From Sphagnum magellanicum (lineage: Eukaryota; Streptophyta; Sphagnopsida; Sphagnales; Sphagnaceae), in NCBI GenBank assembly GCA_021904315.1, contig CM038917.1, forward strand, positions 7,114,041-7,178,040: 64,000 bases of DNA, given 5' to 3'. This document shows positions 61,568 through 64,000 of this stretch, one piece after another (the first letter of the stretch is position 1; each line of letters starts with the position of its first letter). Under the pieces are notes generated by a model that worked only from the letters and a program-made list of their open reading frames with translations, had not been told where the DNA came from and searched no databases. A program made the position numbers and the translations under genes.

Positions 61568-61804
61568 TTAACCATTTGGAGATTTGGTATAGAGTCGATG
61601 GATTATATGTCCTTTAGTTAGATCATAGGGACTCAATTTTACTTTTATCCTATCCCTTGGTAGTATTCATATATAATTGCGTTTTATTTTTCCCAAAATA
61701 TGGGTTAGAATTTCACATCCATTATCTAGAGAAACCCGAAACATGGCATTGGGGAGTGATTCAGTAACTATACCTTCCATATCAATTAGATTTTGTTTCT
61801 TCAT
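61568..61804 (-). pseudogene. infA: infA (plastid initiation factor 1) copy, one stop
   Basis: [45 protein letters not shown], stop, [32 protein letters not shown] and TAA. Exactly one disruption in 79 codons, at the usual RILPGD position (CGA to TGA). IF-1 assists plastid translation start. Confidence 0.95.
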
Positions 61805-61925
61805 TAGAGGGGAAATCTTTTTTTTTTTTTTTTATTGACTAACATTGCTAAATATAACATTAGCTAGCCTCTTTTATTTATGAGGATTCCCCCACGCAAA
61901 ATGGTTTAAACAAAATGTAGATGAA

Positions 61926-62322
61926 TTACCATACATAACATAGAATTTCTCTCCTATTTGTTTTTGGCATGCCTCCCGATCTGTTATAATTCCTTGAAAA
62001 GTGGAATGAATAGCAATTCCTATTCCACCTAGAACTTTGGGAATTTCTTTATGGTTGGAACAAATCCTTAAATTGGGTTTGTTAATATGCCATAAAGTAG
62101 TTATCTATGGGTTTTTTTCTTCCCTTGATATTTTAGTGTAAAAACTAAAATAAAGTTTTTATCTTCTTGATGTTCCTTGAAACTTTCCATAAAACCTTCT
62201 CATAGAAGAATTTTTCCGATATCTCTAATAGTATTAGTAGCAGGTATCTGAACTACTTTTGTTCTTTTTAAATTTACATTTCTTATAGATGCAATCATAT
62301 TAGCAATGGTATCGTTACCCAT
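61926..62322 (-). pseudogene. rps8: rps8 (plastid ribosomal protein S8) copy
   Basis: [40 protein letters not shown], then TGA (after LL), a frame-shifted middle and a C-terminus [20 protein letters not shown] with CYVW-like end before TAA. Length 397 nt, close to 399. Confidence 0.92.
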
Positions 62323-62694
62323 AGAGACTCCTTATTATTATTAACATAAATAAGCTTTTAAAGTATGTTGGAAAAAAAAAGGTTTTGAGATAAAAATTTA
62401 TTTTATTCTTTTTGGGAATCCTCCTCAATCATAGAGTAGATATAGTGAAAATCCAGAGGAAGATATATACAATAATCAATTATTTGGTTTTTTCCGAGGA
62501 AATCCAAGTAATTGAGGAAAGATTGTCATTTCCATCAAAAGAGAGAGTGAACAATAGTATTTATTATTCAAGTTATTCGTGAAAAGCAATAAGAAAATAT
62601 GAGTGTATATATGTAAATGCGAAATGTTTTTAGTTCCAACTTATTAAACTCAAAATACTATTAATTCAAGTATTTCATTACTACCCTTCTTCAT

Positions 62695-63051
62695 TTATAA
62701 TACTTCGGGAGCCAATGAAACTATTTTCGTAAAATTAAATTTTCGTAATTTTCGAGCGACTGGACCAAAAACACAAATTCTTTCTTGATTTATGATAGCA
62801 GCAACATTGTCGTCAAATTGCACATTCATTCCATTTTTACGTTTTAGTTCTTTACAAGTACGTACAACTACTGCCTTAACTACTTCTGATTTTTTAAAAG
62901 GCATATTTGATATCGCTTCCTTAACCATGACAATAATAACATCACCAATATGTGCATATTTTTTATTATTAGCTCCTACTACATGAATACACATTACTTT
63001 TTGAGCCCCACTATTATGCGCTACATTCAAGTAAGTTTGACTCTGAATCAT
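62695..63051 (-). pseudogene. rpl14: rpl14 (plastid ribosomal protein L14) copy, frame intact
   Basis: Open frame of 118 codons: [80 protein letters not shown] and a [19 protein letters not shown] end. Compared with the usual 122 residues it lacks four in the QEGNPKGTRIFGP loop (here QERICVFGP), an in-frame 12-bp loss. It is the longest undamaged plastid frame of the window. No evidence for expression. Confidence 0.92.
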
Positions 63052-63261
63052 TTTTCCATTTTATTAGAGGGATCAACCCCACCCCCCCCCCCTCTTAGAA
63101 GAGAAAGAAATTTTTGAAAAAAAGGGGTCAAGGGGCGAGATATTACTAATTTCATTTATATAATAATTCTCTGCTATTGTTATAAGGAGTTTTCCTTATT
63201 TATTACTTGTCCTTATTCATCATTTGTCCCTACCCATCACTCATATTTATATCAGATATAA

Positions 63262-64000
63262 CAATACAAATTGAGTATGTATAAGCATTTTGTATGGCTG
63301 CTTTAGCAATAGTTTATGGTATTCCACTTACTTCATAAAGTATTCTGTTCAGTTTAATGACAAATACCCAATATTTTGGAGGCCCTTTTCTTGAACCCAT
63401 ATGTGTTTTTTTAGGTCGCATAGTTATAGGTTTGTTGGGAAATATATGTATCCATATTTTTCCACCGTGACATGCATAACGAATAATTGCTTGTTGTCTC
63501 GCTTCTATTTGTCTAGACATAGTCGAAGCCAGTTCGAATGCTTGGAGGCCAAATCTACCAAAACAAATGGAATTACTTCGAATAGTTATCCCCCTCATTT
63601 GCCCTCTATGTTGTTTACGAAATTTCGTTCTTTTAGGGTTATAGTCGATTCATCCTCCTATCTCTACTTCAAAATCGGACATGAAAGTTTTCTTTCATTT
63701 GATTTTTCGTGAGTAAAATTTTCCATTTCACAAAATTAGTAATTCGATAAACTTATGCAATAAAAGTTTCAAGAGCAAATATTAACTCATTTAGAATTGA
63801 CTCGAGAGATTATCTACAATTAGTCATTTGTAGTTTTTCTATGGATTGGGAATCGCTACGAATTTGGTTTATTTCACCATCCTACCCGAAAATGAAATAA
63901 GATTGAACATTCCATCTATTCATTCATGGGTTTCATCGTTCCCATTATTTCTAGATTGATGTTAAGGTTCCTTCCTTGTAGTGAAGCTTTCTCTTTATCA
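63262..64000 (-). pseudogene. rpl16: rpl16 (plastid ribosomal protein L16) copy, exon 2 and part of the intron
   Basis: Exon 2 (about 63643-63262) encodes [80 protein letters not shown] and [20 protein letters not shown], then a stop after VSGIP and a frame-shifted IAKAAI...QFVL end. Upstream of it, about 63644-63710, AACTTTCATGTCCGATTTTG is the domain V/VI end of the rpl16 group II intron, which runs to the window edge. Exon 1 is outside. Confidence 0.92.

Overview
The window is nuclear DNA of a seed plant. Intron-bearing nuclear genes, decayed DNA transposons and long AT-rich gene-free stretches sit beside two insertions of plastid DNA (NUPTs). Several traits of the plastid DNA point to a non-conifer gymnosperm such as a cycad or Ginkgo: a trnR-type tRNA between rbcL and accD (absent from flowering plants), and a full-length tufA-like gene between psbE and petL. 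From memory, tufA relics have been reported in cycad, Ginkgo and hornwort plastids. The species is an inference.

Region by region: (1) 205-3363, minus strand: a nine-exon gene, assembled here from splice sites, that closes to 417 codons plus stop. It looks like a very divergent AP2-family protein with a Lys/Cys repeat block, and a GC-rich, internally duplicated leader or promoter lies at about 3540-4640. (2) 4650-13700: no intact gene; short tandem repeats, a microsatellite and a Pumilio-repeat relic near 10.2 kb. (3) 13.7-18.1 kb: a decayed CACTA (En/Spm) transposon with TNP2, DUF4218 and DUF4216 relics. (4) 20.76-23.24 kb: NUPT-1, with rpl23, rpl2, rps19 and rpl22 in plastid order. (5) 24.8-26.9 kb: a MITE-like element and a 462-bp hAT-like element with an 8-bp target duplication. 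(6) 28300-30382, minus strand: an apparently intact five-exon aldo-keto reductase gene. (7) 32.3-34.0 kb: a local segmental duplication split by an extra block. (8) 37.2-38.3 kb: a PIF/Harbinger transposase relic abutting NUPT-2. (9) 38.3 kb to the window end: NUPT-2, at least 25.7 kb, colinear with the ancestral plastid order from atpB to rpl16.

The plastid copies keep their group II introns and spacers, so they arrived as DNA. Most carry premature stops, many explicable by C-to-T or G-to-A change, plus small indels. A few short ones (psbJ, psbL, petL, rpl14) remain open. None has a visible nuclear promoter or transit-peptide exon, so all are annotated as pseudogenes. The only genes here likely to act in the cell are the AP2-like gene and the aldo-keto reductase.

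Most notable points: the AP2-like gene with its repeated KVCSK motif; the tufA fossil in NUPT-2; the hAT-like element with a third, internal terminus; the GC-rich hairpin in the rpl20-rps12 spacer; and the 62-bp block shared by the surroundings of both NUPTs. No CRISPR array, phage or bacterial-type system is present.
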